From contig NZ_JABERD010000016.1 in NCBI RefSeq assembly GCF_013044505.1, forward strand, positions 1 through 64,000: a DNA stretch of 64,000 nucleotides. The letters run 5' to 3'. The translations under genes were made by a program, and so were the position numbers. Shown piece after piece: positions 46,015 through 53,548 of this stretch. How positions within the stretch are numbered: position 1 is the first letter of the stretch; every line of letters begins with the position of its first letter. Origin of the DNA: Streptomyces sp. S3(2020) (GTDB taxonomy: Bacteria > Actinomycetota > Actinomycetes > Streptomycetales > Streptomycetaceae). The notes under the pieces are model-generated. The model saw only the letters and a program-made list of their open reading frames with translations. It was not told the DNA's origin and ran no database searches.

Positions 46015-46695
46015 GTGTCGTACCGGAAACGAACCGCCGCGCTCGCGTCCGCCGCGGCCCTGGCCGGCTCGGTGGTGCTGATGGCCGCCCCCGCCGCCCG
46101 GGCCGAGGTCGTCGACGTCAAGTACCAGTGCAAGACGCCGATCGGCGACAAGAGCGCCCTCTCGCCCATCGACATCAAGGGCGTCAAGAGCGGCAGCGGC
46201 TACAAGATCACCATGTCCTGGCAGAAGGGCGTCTCCTCCAGCCCGGTCGATCTGGGCAAGGGGTCGATGGAGCCGAGTGCCGTCATCCAGCTCGGTGGCG
46301 CCGAGAAGGGCACGCTGAAGGTGACCGGCGCGGCCAACCAGGCGGTGGTGCCCGCCAACACCCCCATCAAGATCAATGACTTGAGCGGTACGTACACGCC
46401 GAAGGAGTCCGGGAAGGTCACCTTCACGGCGGGTGTGCTGACCATCATCGCGCTCGGTACGACGACGACGTGCACGCCGACGAACAGTCCCGGGCCGTCG
46501 CTGAGTCTCGATGTGACCGCGGCGGGTGGCTCCGCCGACGACACGCAGAACGAGTCCGGCTCCGGTGACTCGCTGCCGCAGACGGGGCCCGAGGATTCGG
46601 CGATCGCGCTCGGGACGCTGGGCGGCACGGTGTTGCTCGTGGGGGCGGCGGGGTCGTTGTGGGTTACGCGGAGGCGTCGGCGTTCTGCGGGATGA
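46015..46695 (+). CDS. Sortase-anchored secreted protein (LPQTG)
   Basis: This 226-residue cell-surface protein has a signal peptide (about 1-30, ending in AARA). One domain of about 125 residues follows, containing two cysteines (VKYQCKTPIG and TTTTCTPTN) and DLSGTYTPKESGKVTF. The C-terminus is a canonical sorting signal: LPQTG (about 192-196), a hydrophobic helix, and RRRRR. The same domain occurs twice in the last gene of the cassette. It may be the actinobacterial DUF6801-like family, but I am not certain. A sortase should link it to the wall; none is encoded in the window. Confidence 0.82.
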   Translation: MSYRKRTAALASAAALAGSVVLMAAPAARAEVVDVKYQCKTPIGDKSALSPIDIKGVKSGSGYKITMSWQKGVSSSPVDLGKGSMEPSAVIQLGGAEKGTLKVTGAANQAVVPANTPIKINDLSGTYTPKESGKVTFTAGVLTIIALGTTTTCTPTNSPGPSLSLDVTAAGGSADDTQNESGSGDSLPQTGPEDSAIALGTLGGTVLLVGAAGSLWVTRRRRRSAG

Positions 46696-46768
46696 GTTGC
46701 GCCATCGGTTCTGCCGGGCCATGACTGTCGGCGGCTGCGGGCGGTTCGTGGTTGCTCGCGCAGTTCCC

Positions 46769-46788
46769 CGCGCCCCTTAAGGGGCGCG
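46769..46788. repeat. 20-bp perfect palindrome in a dispersed intergenic element
   Basis: CGCGCCCCTTAAGGGGCGCG is a perfect palindrome at the end of a stretch that begins near 46722. The stretch has the wording TCGCGCAGTTCCCCGCGCCCC, which recurs in altered form at 49979-50025 and 53435-53520. Such elements are frequent between genes in Streptomyces genomes. Confidence 0.65.
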
Positions 46789-46820
46789 TTCCCGCAACGC
46801 ACGATCCTACGGAGCCGCTG

Positions 46821-47633
46821 ATGTCGTTCGCCCTTCGTGTTCTGGGGCTGACCCTGCTCACCCTGCTTCCCGCCGTTCCGGCGGCGACTGCCGCCGGCGG
46901 GTGGTCCGTCGCGCCCTCGGGGGAGGGGCGGTCCGCGTTCTACGGTGAGGGCGAGCCCGGCGTCGTGCTTCAGGACACGGTGGCGCTGACCAACCGCTCC
47001 GAAGGCCCGGTCGACGTCTCTCTGCGGAGCGAGGGCGTCGACGTCACCTTCGCCGACGACCGGCTCCGGCTGGCCCCCGGCACCCGCACCGAGGTGCCGT
47101 TCACCGTGACCGTTCCCGATGAGGACGGCATCGCCGAGATCGTGGCCCGGGACTCCGACGGGCGGACCCGGCGGGTGGCCCTGCACCTCCGTGCGGCTGT
47201 GCCCAACGTGTCCGCGCTGACCGTCGAGCACCTTGCCGTGCGCGGTGACCGTATCACGTACGAGCTGGTCAACCGGGGTACGACCGCGCTCGCGCCCCGG
47301 GTCGCCGTCAGCGCCGACGGTGTCTTCGGCCGGGTCCTTGACCGGGCTCCGCGCACCCTCGCGGCCGAACTGGCGCCGGGGGAGCGGCGGAAGCTCAGTG
47401 AGTCGTGGGACCGGCCCGCGCTGGACTTCGTCGAGGTGCGGCTGACGGTGACGGCGGGTGGGGTGCGGGACGTGGCGAGCGTGTCGACGGGAGGCGGGCC
47501 GTGGGAGATGGGGGCCGCCGGGGCGGTGGCGGCCGGGGGCGCGCTGTTCGTCGTACGACGTCGAAGGCGCCGTAAGGGCGACGCGATTGAACCCTCTTGT
47601 GCCGAAGTCGAGTTGACGGGAGCGGTGTCGTGA
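46821..47633 (+). CDS. Secreted DUF916/WxL-interacting-like protein with C-terminal anchor
   Basis: This 270-residue protein has a signal peptide (about 1-25) and two immunoglobulin-like beta domains. The first holds FYGEGEPGVVLQDTVALTNRSEGPVDVSL, a sequence pattern like DUF916 (WxL-interacting) proteins; the second holds ITYELVNRGTTALAPRVAVS. A transmembrane helix (about 229-247, MGAAGAVAAGGALFVV) and a basic stop-transfer RRRRRRK follow. The start at 46821 has ACGGAG upstream. Its stop overlaps the next gene (GTGA). In Firmicutes, DUF916 proteins bridge WxL surface proteins to the wall. The link here is by analogy. Confidence 0.7.
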   Translation: MSFALRVLGLTLLTLLPAVPAATAAGGWSVAPSGEGRSAFYGEGEPGVVLQDTVALTNRSEGPVDVSLRSEGVDVTFADDRLRLAPGTRTEVPFTVTVPDEDGIAEIVARDSDGRTRRVALHLRAAVPNVSALTVEHLAVRGDRITYELVNRGTTALAPRVAVSADGVFGRVLDRAPRTLAAELAPGERRKLSESWDRPALDFVEVRLTVTAGGVRDVASVSTGGGPWEMGAAGAVAAGGALFVVRRRRRRKGDAIEPSCAEVELTGAVS

Positions 47634-48691
47634 AGGTGCGGATCCTGGTGCTGGCGGCGCTCCTGGCGCTGGTGTCGGTCGTGTCGTTGCCCGTCCAGGC
47701 CGCCGAGCGGCCCACGGTGAAGCTCTCCAAGTCCCAGGCGGGGACCGGCGGTTCGATCACCGTCAGCGGCGGCGGCTGGCGGGCGAAGACGCTGCTGATG
47801 ATCCTGGTCTGCGGGCAGGCCGTGCCGTCGCGGGGGGTGCCCGGTGGCACCAACTCCTGTGCCAACGCGGACGGTCGGGCCGTCACCACGGACGCCGACG
47901 GCCGTTTCAGCAAGAAACTGCCGGTCGCCGAGCCGCCCGTGCCCTGCCCCTGCGTGGTCCATGTGGCGACGGTGACCGGGGCGAAGGCCGAGGCCGACGT
48001 CGTCTTCCAGGTCGCCGGGCACGCCGTGGAGCCCCTCCCGGCCGAGGCCTCCGGCGGGCGGCTGTCCGTGCTCACCGACACCCGGCTCGACGGCTCCGGC
48101 GGACTGCTGACCTGGTTCGGGGCACCACCCGCCCGCACCCTCGTCTTCACCGTCGGCAACGTCGGCACCTCGGACATCAAGAACCCCCTCTTCCAGGTCG
48201 GCACCTCCCACGGTGTGTTCGCCCCGCAGTGGGAGGAACAGCAGTGGCGCGGCACGATCGAGCCGGGCAAGAAGGCGCGCATCGAACTGCCCGTCGAACT
48301 CGCGGGCGGCGCGCACGGCGACTACACCGTGTCCCTCAAGTACGGCGGCAAGGTCCTCGCCGAGCAGCCCTGGGGTGTGGACCGGCCCTGGGGCGTGACC
48401 CTCTTCTGGATCCTGGTCTGCCTGGTCGTGCCCGCCGCGCTGTTCCGTATCGGGATGGCCGTGATCGACCGGGTACGGCCGCACCGGTCCGGCCGCGCCA
48501 GGACCCCGGTCCGGCTGCGGCTGCCCGAACTCACCCTGCGGCTCCCGGGGTCGCACACCCCGCACCGGCAGCCGCCGCCCTCTTCGACCCTGCCGTGGTT
48601 CACCCCGGACTCCGATCCGGGCGCGGCCGGCCGGCTCTCCGCACCGCACGACGACAACTCGACGACTTCCACCAGAAAGGGATCCACGTGA
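47630..48691 (+). CDS. Secreted Ig-like protein with transmembrane anchor
   Basis: This 353-residue protein has a signal peptide (about 1-25). A neocarzinostatin-like beta-sandwich domain follows (about 27-125), opening with KLSKSQAGTGGSITVSGGGW and carrying cysteines at CGQ, SCAN and CPCVV. A second Ig-like domain (about 145-255) includes LVFTVGNVGTSDIKNPLFQVG. A transmembrane helix (about 262-283, VTLFWILVCLVVPAALFRIG) and a cytoplasmic Pro/Arg-rich tail complete it. Translational overlaps on both sides place it in one complex with its neighbours. The exact family is not known to me. Confidence 0.72.
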   Translation: MKVRILVLAALLALVSVVSLPVQAAERPTVKLSKSQAGTGGSITVSGGGWRAKTLLMILVCGQAVPSRGVPGGTNSCANADGRAVTTDADGRFSKKLPVAEPPVPCPCVVHVATVTGAKAEADVVFQVAGHAVEPLPAEASGGRLSVLTDTRLDGSGGLLTWFGAPPARTLVFTVGNVGTSDIKNPLFQVGTSHGVFAPQWEEQQWRGTIEPGKKARIELPVELAGGAHGDYTVSLKYGGKVLAEQPWGVDRPWGVTLFWILVCLVVPAALFRIGMAVIDRVRPHRSGRARTPVRLRLPELTLRLPGSHTPHRQPPPSSTLPWFTPDSDPGAAGRLSAPHDDNSTTSTRKGST

Positions 48692-49971
48692 GACAGCGAA
48701 GGAGAGTCCTGCCGGGCCGCGCGAGAGTCGCGCTCGCGCTCGGCTGCGCGGGCGCGCTGACAGGTGTGGCCGTCGTGCCCGCCCAGGCGGCGGAGGTGTC
48801 GTTCGCGACACACTGCATACCGCCCGTGGGTGATCCGGTGGACGGCACCACCAAGGTCGAGGTCACCGCCCCGGAGACCGCGAAGGTCGGCGACGAGGTC
48901 ACGGTGGTGTGGAAGTTCGTCCAGGCCGCCTCGAAGAACCCCGGTCCCATCGTCATCGAGAAGGACAAGGTCAAGCCGACCGGCACCCTCAAGGCGGCCG
49001 GTGCGCAGACCGCCGACATCGCGATGGAGGGCCCGCAGGAGAACCCGGAGATCCCCATCGGCAGCGACATGGTGCTCTCCGACATGACGGGCACGCTGAA
49101 GCTGACGACGGCCGGCGAGGTGACGCTGACGCCGGACGCGTTCGTCGTCAACGCCTACGGCACGAAGACCAACTGCGCGCCGACGGAGGCCGTACCGACA
49201 GCCGCGACCATCAAGGTCGAGGAGGGCGACGGGAGTTCACCGAGTACCACCCCGAGTCCGACCGACAGCGAGAGCACGTCCCCGACACCGACGGAGAGCA
49301 CCACGGAGAGCCCCTCCGGGACCCCCTCCGCGAGCGCGTCCGAGACCGACGGCGGCCAGACCGACTTCACCGGCGAGGTCGTCGACATCCCCTACACCTG
49401 CCAGTCGCCCATCGGGGAGCAGAAGGCGACCTCCTCGATCCAGATCAACGCCAAGAAGAACGGCGGGGACTTCGACATCACCGTGCAGTACAAGAAGGCG
49501 CCGATGAACAGTCCGGCGCCCATTCCCGCGGGCAAGCTCCAGCCGTTCATGAAGGTCGTCCTGGGCGGCGCCGACGAGGGTTCGGTGGCCGTGGAGGGGC
49601 CGGTCAACGCCGAGGAGATCAAGACGGGGGACCCGATCGAGATCCCGGACATGACCGGCACGTACAAGCCGGGGGCCACCGGTGAGTCGACGCTGTCGCC
49701 GGGGGTGCTGACGATCGAGGCGCTCGGTACGACGACGACGTGCACACCGGACAAGACGGAGGTCTCGCTGACCCTGGACACGACCGAGCAGGAGGGCGGG
49801 GCGTCGGGCGGTTCGTCGTCGACGGGTGGTGACTCGACCTCCGGTGGTCTCGCGGACACCGGTTCCGGGGATCACGACGCGTTGAAGGCGCTCGGGCTGG
49901 TGGCCGGTACGACCGTGTTGCTGGGTGCCGCTGTGTTCACGTTCCTTCCGGGGCGGCGGCGTCTGCGGTGA
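48688..49971 (+). CDS. Sortase-anchored two-domain surface protein (LADTG)
   Basis: This 427-residue secreted protein has a signal peptide (about 1-34) and then two copies of the domain seen in the LPQTG protein. The first is at about 36-175 (VSFATHCIPPVG to NCAPTEA) and the second at about 235-355 (VDIPYTCQSPIG to TTTCTPDK). A Ser/Thr/Pro linker (about 185-230) joins them. The C-terminus is LADTG, a hydrophobic helix and RRRLR, matching the LAxTG sorting signal described for Streptomyces class E sortases. The GTG start overlaps the upstream stop. No wall-binding function is known. Confidence 0.8.
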   Translation: MRQRRRVLPGRARVALALGCAGALTGVAVVPAQAAEVSFATHCIPPVGDPVDGTTKVEVTAPETAKVGDEVTVVWKFVQAASKNPGPIVIEKDKVKPTGTLKAAGAQTADIAMEGPQENPEIPIGSDMVLSDMTGTLKLTTAGEVTLTPDAFVVNAYGTKTNCAPTEAVPTAATIKVEEGDGSSPSTTPSPTDSESTSPTPTESTTESPSGTPSASASETDGGQTDFTGEVVDIPYTCQSPIGEQKATSSIQINAKKNGGDFDITVQYKKAPMNSPAPIPAGKLQPFMKVVLGGADEGSVAVEGPVNAEEIKTGDPIEIPDMTGTYKPGATGESTLSPGVLTIEALGTTTTCTPDKTEVSLTLDTTEQEGGASGGSSSTGGDSTSGGLADTGSGDHDALKALGLVAGTTVLLGAAVFTFLPGRRRLR

Positions 49972-49978
49972 TGGTGCC

Positions 49979-50025
49979 GACGGCCGGTGGGTGCTGGTCG
50001 CGCGGTTCCCGGCGCCCCTAGGCGG
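49979..50025. repeat. Degenerate copy of dispersed intergenic element
   Basis: GTGCTGGTCGCGCGGTTCCC and GGCGCCCCTAGGCGGGTC resemble the element at 46722-46788 and 53435-53520. The copy lies in the 62-base gap between convergent genes. Confidence 0.5.
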
Positions 50026-50033
50026 GTCGGTGC

Positions 50034-50846
50034 TCACGCGTGTTTCGACAGCCAGCTCAGGATCTGTTCCCTTGCCTGGCTCATGAGGGCGCCTCCATGT
50101 GAGGCGCCCTCCAGCGTGCGTACGGTGATGTCCCTGTGCCCCGACCGCCGTTCCGCCGCCGCCAGTTCCGTCGAATGGGCCGGCGGTACGAAGTCGCCCT
50201 CCGAGTGGATCAGTAGCATCGGGGCGTCGTCCGCGCCGGAGGCGTGGGTGCGGGCCGCGAGGTCGGCCCAGCGGGCCCAGCAGCGCGGGCCCGTGCGGTC
50301 CGGGTCGCAGCCGACCAGACGGCGTGCCTCCTGGCGCAGGCGGCGCTGCCGGTCCGTGGCTCCGGGGCGGCCGCCGTCCACCCAGGCCCGGTAGGGGGAG
50401 GCGACCGGGGACAGGGCAACCACGCCCCGGACCAGCGATCCGCCCGCGCCGTACGTCGCCGCGTCCAGGGCGAGCTGGCCGCCCGCGGAGGAGCCGAGCA
50501 GCAGGGGCCGGCCGGGGGAGTCGGCGGCGATCCAGCGCAGAGCCGCCCGGACGTCCTCGCGCTGTGCCGGCCAGCGGGCGTCGGTGTTCAGGCGGTAGTC
50601 GGTCTCGTAGACGCGGAAGCCCTGTCCCGCCAGCCACCGTGCCGTGCGGCTCCAGTCGGCGTCCTCGGCCCAGTAGCCGCCGTGCAGGATCACCACGGGC
50701 GGGGCGCCCCGGTCGCCGTACACCGTGACGGTCTGCCGTTCGTGGCCGCCGTACGGGGTCGCTTCCGGGACCGCCTCCACGACCGTGCCGGACGACGACA
50801 TGAGGAAGCCGAGGGCCGCGGCCACCGACAGGAACGTACGACGCAT
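50034..50846 (-). CDS. Secreted alpha/beta hydrolase (HSL-type esterase)
   Basis: This 270-residue esterase has a signal peptide (about 1-26). The oxyanion motif HGGYW, the nucleophile elbow GSSAGG (Ser about 129), a catalytic Asp in HSEGDFVPPAHS and His in GASHGGALM are visible, in the order of the hormone-sensitive-lipase/kynurenine-formamidase group. Two cysteines (VGCDP, PRCWA) may form a disulphide. It stands alone between the surface cassette and a peptide transporter. The substrate is not predictable. Confidence 0.88.
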   Translation of the reverse strand: MRRTFLSVAAALGFLMSSSGTVVEAVPEATPYGGHERQTVTVYGDRGAPPVVILHGGYWAEDADWSRTARWLAGQGFRVYETDYRLNTDARWPAQREDVRAALRWIAADSPGRPLLLGSSAGGQLALDAATYGAGGSLVRGVVALSPVASPYRAWVDGGRPGATDRQRRLRQEARRLVGCDPDRTGPRCWARWADLAARTHASGADDAPMLLIHSEGDFVPPAHSTELAAAERRSGHRDITVRTLEGASHGGALMSQAREQILSWLSKHA

Positions 50847-50891
50847 ACTCCCGATGGTGTGGTGCGGTCCTGGAGCGCGGCCGGAAAACCC

Positions 50892-50929
50892 CGAAGGGCC
50901 ACCGCACCGGGTGGTGCGGCGGCCCTTCG
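50892..50929 (-). terminator. Hairpin terminator of the POT transporter gene
   Basis: CGAAGGGCC-A-CCGCACC and GGTGCGG-C-GGCCCTTCG pair with a single mismatch. On the minus strand the stem is followed by GGGGTTTTCC. It begins 13 bases after the transporter stop. Confidence 0.85.
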
Positions 50930-50941
50930 TTCGAAGAAACG

Positions 50942-52438
50942 TCAGTGGACGTCGCCCATGAGCTCCTTGACCCGGTTGCGGTACATCCAGATCGCGACAC
51001 CGGCGACCACGGCGAGCGTGGCCTCCAGGGCGACGATGCCCGTCCTGTTCAGGTCGACGCCGGCGATGGAGAGCAGACCGGTCGTGGCGTCACCGGCGGT
51101 GACGGCCAGGAACCAGACGCCCATCATCTGGGAGGCGTACTTGGCCGGGGCCATCTTCGTCGTCACCGACAGGCCGACCGGGGAGAGCAGGAGCTCACCG
51201 ACGGTCTGGACGAAGTAGATCGCCACCAGCCACGCCGCGGCCGCCTTGTGACCGCCCTCGGCGATCGACAGCGGGGCGAGGAACAGGAAGAAGGACGCGC
51301 CGACCAGCACCAGACCCGAGGAGAACTTCACGATCGTGCTCGGCTCCTTGCCGCGCCGGTTCAGCGCGAGCCAGAACCAGGCGAAGACCGGGGCCAGCGC
51401 CATGATCAGGACCGGGTTGACCGACTGGTACCAGGAGACCGGGAACTCCCAGCCGAAGATGGTGTTGTCGGCGGAGGAGTCGGCGAAGATCGACAGGGTC
51501 GAGCCGCCCTGGTCGTAGATCATCCAGAACACGGCGGCGGCGACGAAGAACCAGATGTACGCCGACATCGAGCGCTGCTCGGTGCGGTCCAGGTCCTTGT
51601 CGCGCTTGATGCGGGCCAGCACCATCACCGGGATGATCAGGCCGAGCAGGGTCAGCGGGACCAGGATCCAGTTCAGCGTGTAGTGGCCGGAGAAGCCGAC
51701 GATCGCGTAGAAGACGACGGCGATGCCCGCCCAGATCGCGGCCTTGCGCAGCGTGGACTGCTTCTCCTCGGCCGACAGCGGCGTCGGGACCACGCTGGAG
51801 CGGTCCGCCAGGTGGCGGGAGCCGATCAGGAACTGGCCGAGGCCGAGCGCCATGCCGAGCGCGGCGAGCGCGAAGCCCAGGTGCCAGTTGACGTTCTCAC
51901 CGATGGTGCCGATGACCAGCGGCGCGGCGAACGCGCCGAGGTTGATGCCCATGTAGAAGACGGTGAAGCCACCGTCGCGACGCGGGTCGTCCTTGCCCTC
52001 GTAGAGGTGGCCGACCATCGTCGAGATGTTGGCCTTCAGCAGACCCGAACCGAGCGCGACCAGGCCCAGACCGGCGTAGAAGGTGCCGGAGGACGGCAGC
52101 GCCAGGGTGAGGTGGCCGAGCATGATGACGCCACCGGCGACGGCGACGGTCTTGCGGGGGCCCCAGACGCGGTCGCCGAACCAGCCGCCGGGCAGCGCGA
52201 GCAGGTACACCAGCGACACGTACACGGAGTAGATCGCGGTCGCCGTCGCGGCGCTGAGGTGGAGGCCGCCCGGGGCGACGAGGTACAGCGGGAGGAGAGC
52301 CCTCATGCCGTAGTAGGAGAAACGCTCCCACATCTCGGTCATGAAGAGAGTGGCCAGTCCGCGGGGGTGGCCGAAGAAGGTCTGCTCGGTTCCGGGGGTG
52401 CCCGGGCGGGCCGAGTCCTTCGTCAGGCTGGACGCCAT
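50942..52438 (-). CDS. POT/PTR-family proton-coupled peptide transporter
   Basis: This 498-residue transporter imports di- or tripeptides with protons. The ExxERFxYYG motif is EMWERFSYYGMRALLPLYL (residues about 31-49). The PTR2 signature FYMGINLGAFAAPLVIGTI lies near 150, and about 12-14 helices fill the protein. The ATG at 52438 follows AAGGAACGACC, and a longer in-frame N-terminus is unlikely. Peptide import here fits with the dipeptidase genes 5 kb downstream, but no shared operon exists. The gap to the response regulator (52439-52729) is AT-rich at its end. Confidence 0.93.
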   Translation of the reverse strand: MASSLTKDSARPGTPGTEQTFFGHPRGLATLFMTEMWERFSYYGMRALLPLYLVAPGGLHLSAATATAIYSVYVSLVYLLALPGGWFGDRVWGPRKTVAVAGGVIMLGHLTLALPSSGTFYAGLGLVALGSGLLKANISTMVGHLYEGKDDPRRDGGFTVFYMGINLGAFAAPLVIGTIGENVNWHLGFALAALGMALGLGQFLIGSRHLADRSSVVPTPLSAEEKQSTLRKAAIWAGIAVVFYAIVGFSGHYTLNWILVPLTLLGLIIPVMVLARIKRDKDLDRTEQRSMSAYIWFFVAAAVFWMIYDQGGSTLSIFADSSADNTIFGWEFPVSWYQSVNPVLIMALAPVFAWFWLALNRRGKEPSTIVKFSSGLVLVGASFFLFLAPLSIAEGGHKAAAAWLVAIYFVQTVGELLLSPVGLSVTTKMAPAKYASQMMGVWFLAVTAGDATTGLLSIAGVDLNRTGIVALEATLAVVAGVAIWMYRNRVKELMGDVH

Positions 52439-52614
52439 GGTCGTTCCTTGCTGGTGGGGACGCACATAAAAGAGACCTTCAGCGTGAAGTGATCGCCAAA
52501 GGTCCCCGTGCTGCAAAAGGCGTCTTTCACCATACGGCAGGACAGGGCCGGAAATGGAAGGACTTGAGATGTGGATCACAGGTAATCATGGAACCGTACA
52601 CACGTTTTCTAAGG

Positions 52615-52674
52615 TTCTTACCGCGTCCTCACCGTGGAGACATAGGTTCGTACCAAATCGCCCCATGGTAAGAA
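52615..52674. promoter_or_regulatory. Inverted TTCTTACC/GGTAAGAA pair upstream of the response regulator
   Basis: TTCTTACC (52615-52622) and GGTAAGAA (52667-52674) are perfect 8-bp inverted copies, 44 bases apart, in an AT-rich 290-base divergent region. They could be half-sites for the two-component regulator or for control of the transporter gene. Confidence 0.35.
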
Positions 52675-52729
52675 TCACGGGCTTGCGATCACACCCCAGC
52701 TTCTGTCATGGGCGGTCTACCATCAGGTC

Positions 52730-53407
52730 ATGACCCGTGTACTGCTCGCCGAGGACGACGCGTCCATCTCGGAGCCGCTGGCCCGCGCACTGCGCCGGGA
52801 AGGGTACGAGGTCGAGGTGCGCGAGGACGGCCCCACCGCGCTCGACGCCGGCATCCAGGGCGGCATCGATCTGGTCGTGCTGGACCTCGGACTCCCCGGC
52901 ATGGACGGCCTCGAAGTGGCCCGCCGACTGCGCGCCGAAGGCCTCACCGTGCCCATCCTCATCCTGACCGCGCGTGCGGACGAGGTGGACACCGTCGTCG
53001 GGCTCGACGCCGGCGCCGACGACTATGTGACCAAGCCGTTCCGGCTCGCCGAGCTGCTCGCCCGGGTCCGGGCCCTGCTGCGGCGCGGTGCCGCGGAGCC
53101 GGCGCAGCCGCCGGCCACCCACGGCGTGCGGATCGACGTCGAGTCGCACCGCGCGTGGATGGGTGACGAGGAGCTCCAGCTCACCGCCAAGGAGTTCGAC
53201 CTGCTGCGGGTTCTCGTGCGGGACGCGGGGCGGGTCGTCACGCGTGACCAGCTCATGCGTGAGGTGTGGGACACGACGTGGTGGTCGTCGACCAAGACGC
53301 TGGACATGCACATCTCGTGGCTGCGGAAGAAGCTCGGTGACGATGCGGCCAATCCTCGGTACATCGCCACCGTGCGGGGTGTCGGGTTCCGTTTCGAGAA
53401 GAGCTAG
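52730..53407 (+). CDS. OmpR-family response regulator
   Basis: This 225-residue response regulator has an N-terminal receiver and a C-terminal winged-helix DNA-binding domain. Receiver residues visible are LLAEDDAS (acidic pair), LVVLDLGLPGMDG (phospho-accepting Asp about 52), LILTARADE, and DYVTKPFRLAELL (conserved Lys). The output domain holds LQLTAKEFDLLRVLV and TVRGVGFRFEK. It is followed 141 bases later by its likely sensor kinase. A dispersed repeat element sits in that gap. Confidence 0.96.
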   Translation: MTRVLLAEDDASISEPLARALRREGYEVEVREDGPTALDAGIQGGIDLVVLDLGLPGMDGLEVARRLRAEGLTVPILILTARADEVDTVVGLDAGADDYVTKPFRLAELLARVRALLRRGAAEPAQPPATHGVRIDVESHRAWMGDEELQLTAKEFDLLRVLVRDAGRVVTRDQLMREVWDTTWWSSTKTLDMHISWLRKKLGDDAANPRYIATVRGVGFRFEKS

Positions 53408-53434
53408 CTTCCGCGTGTCGTGTTGTCCGTGCGG

Positions 53435-53520
53435 GTCGACTGTGGCTGGTCGCGCCCACGCGGCGGTAGCCGCAAAATGACACAGCCCCGCGCCCCCAGG
53501 CCGGTGCCCTGCACCGGCCT
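53435..53520. repeat. Dispersed intergenic element with terminal hairpin
   Basis: The wording GACTGTGGCTGGTCGCGCCC, then GCCCCGCGCCCCC, is typical of intergenic elements seen repeatedly in Streptomyces. It ends in AGGCCGGTG/CACCGGCCT (53498-53520), a perfect 9-bp stem with a 5-base loop. It lies between the response regulator and kinase genes. Confidence 0.6.
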
Positions 53521-53548
53521 CCAGAAGTAACCCGCCCGGAGGGGCCCC

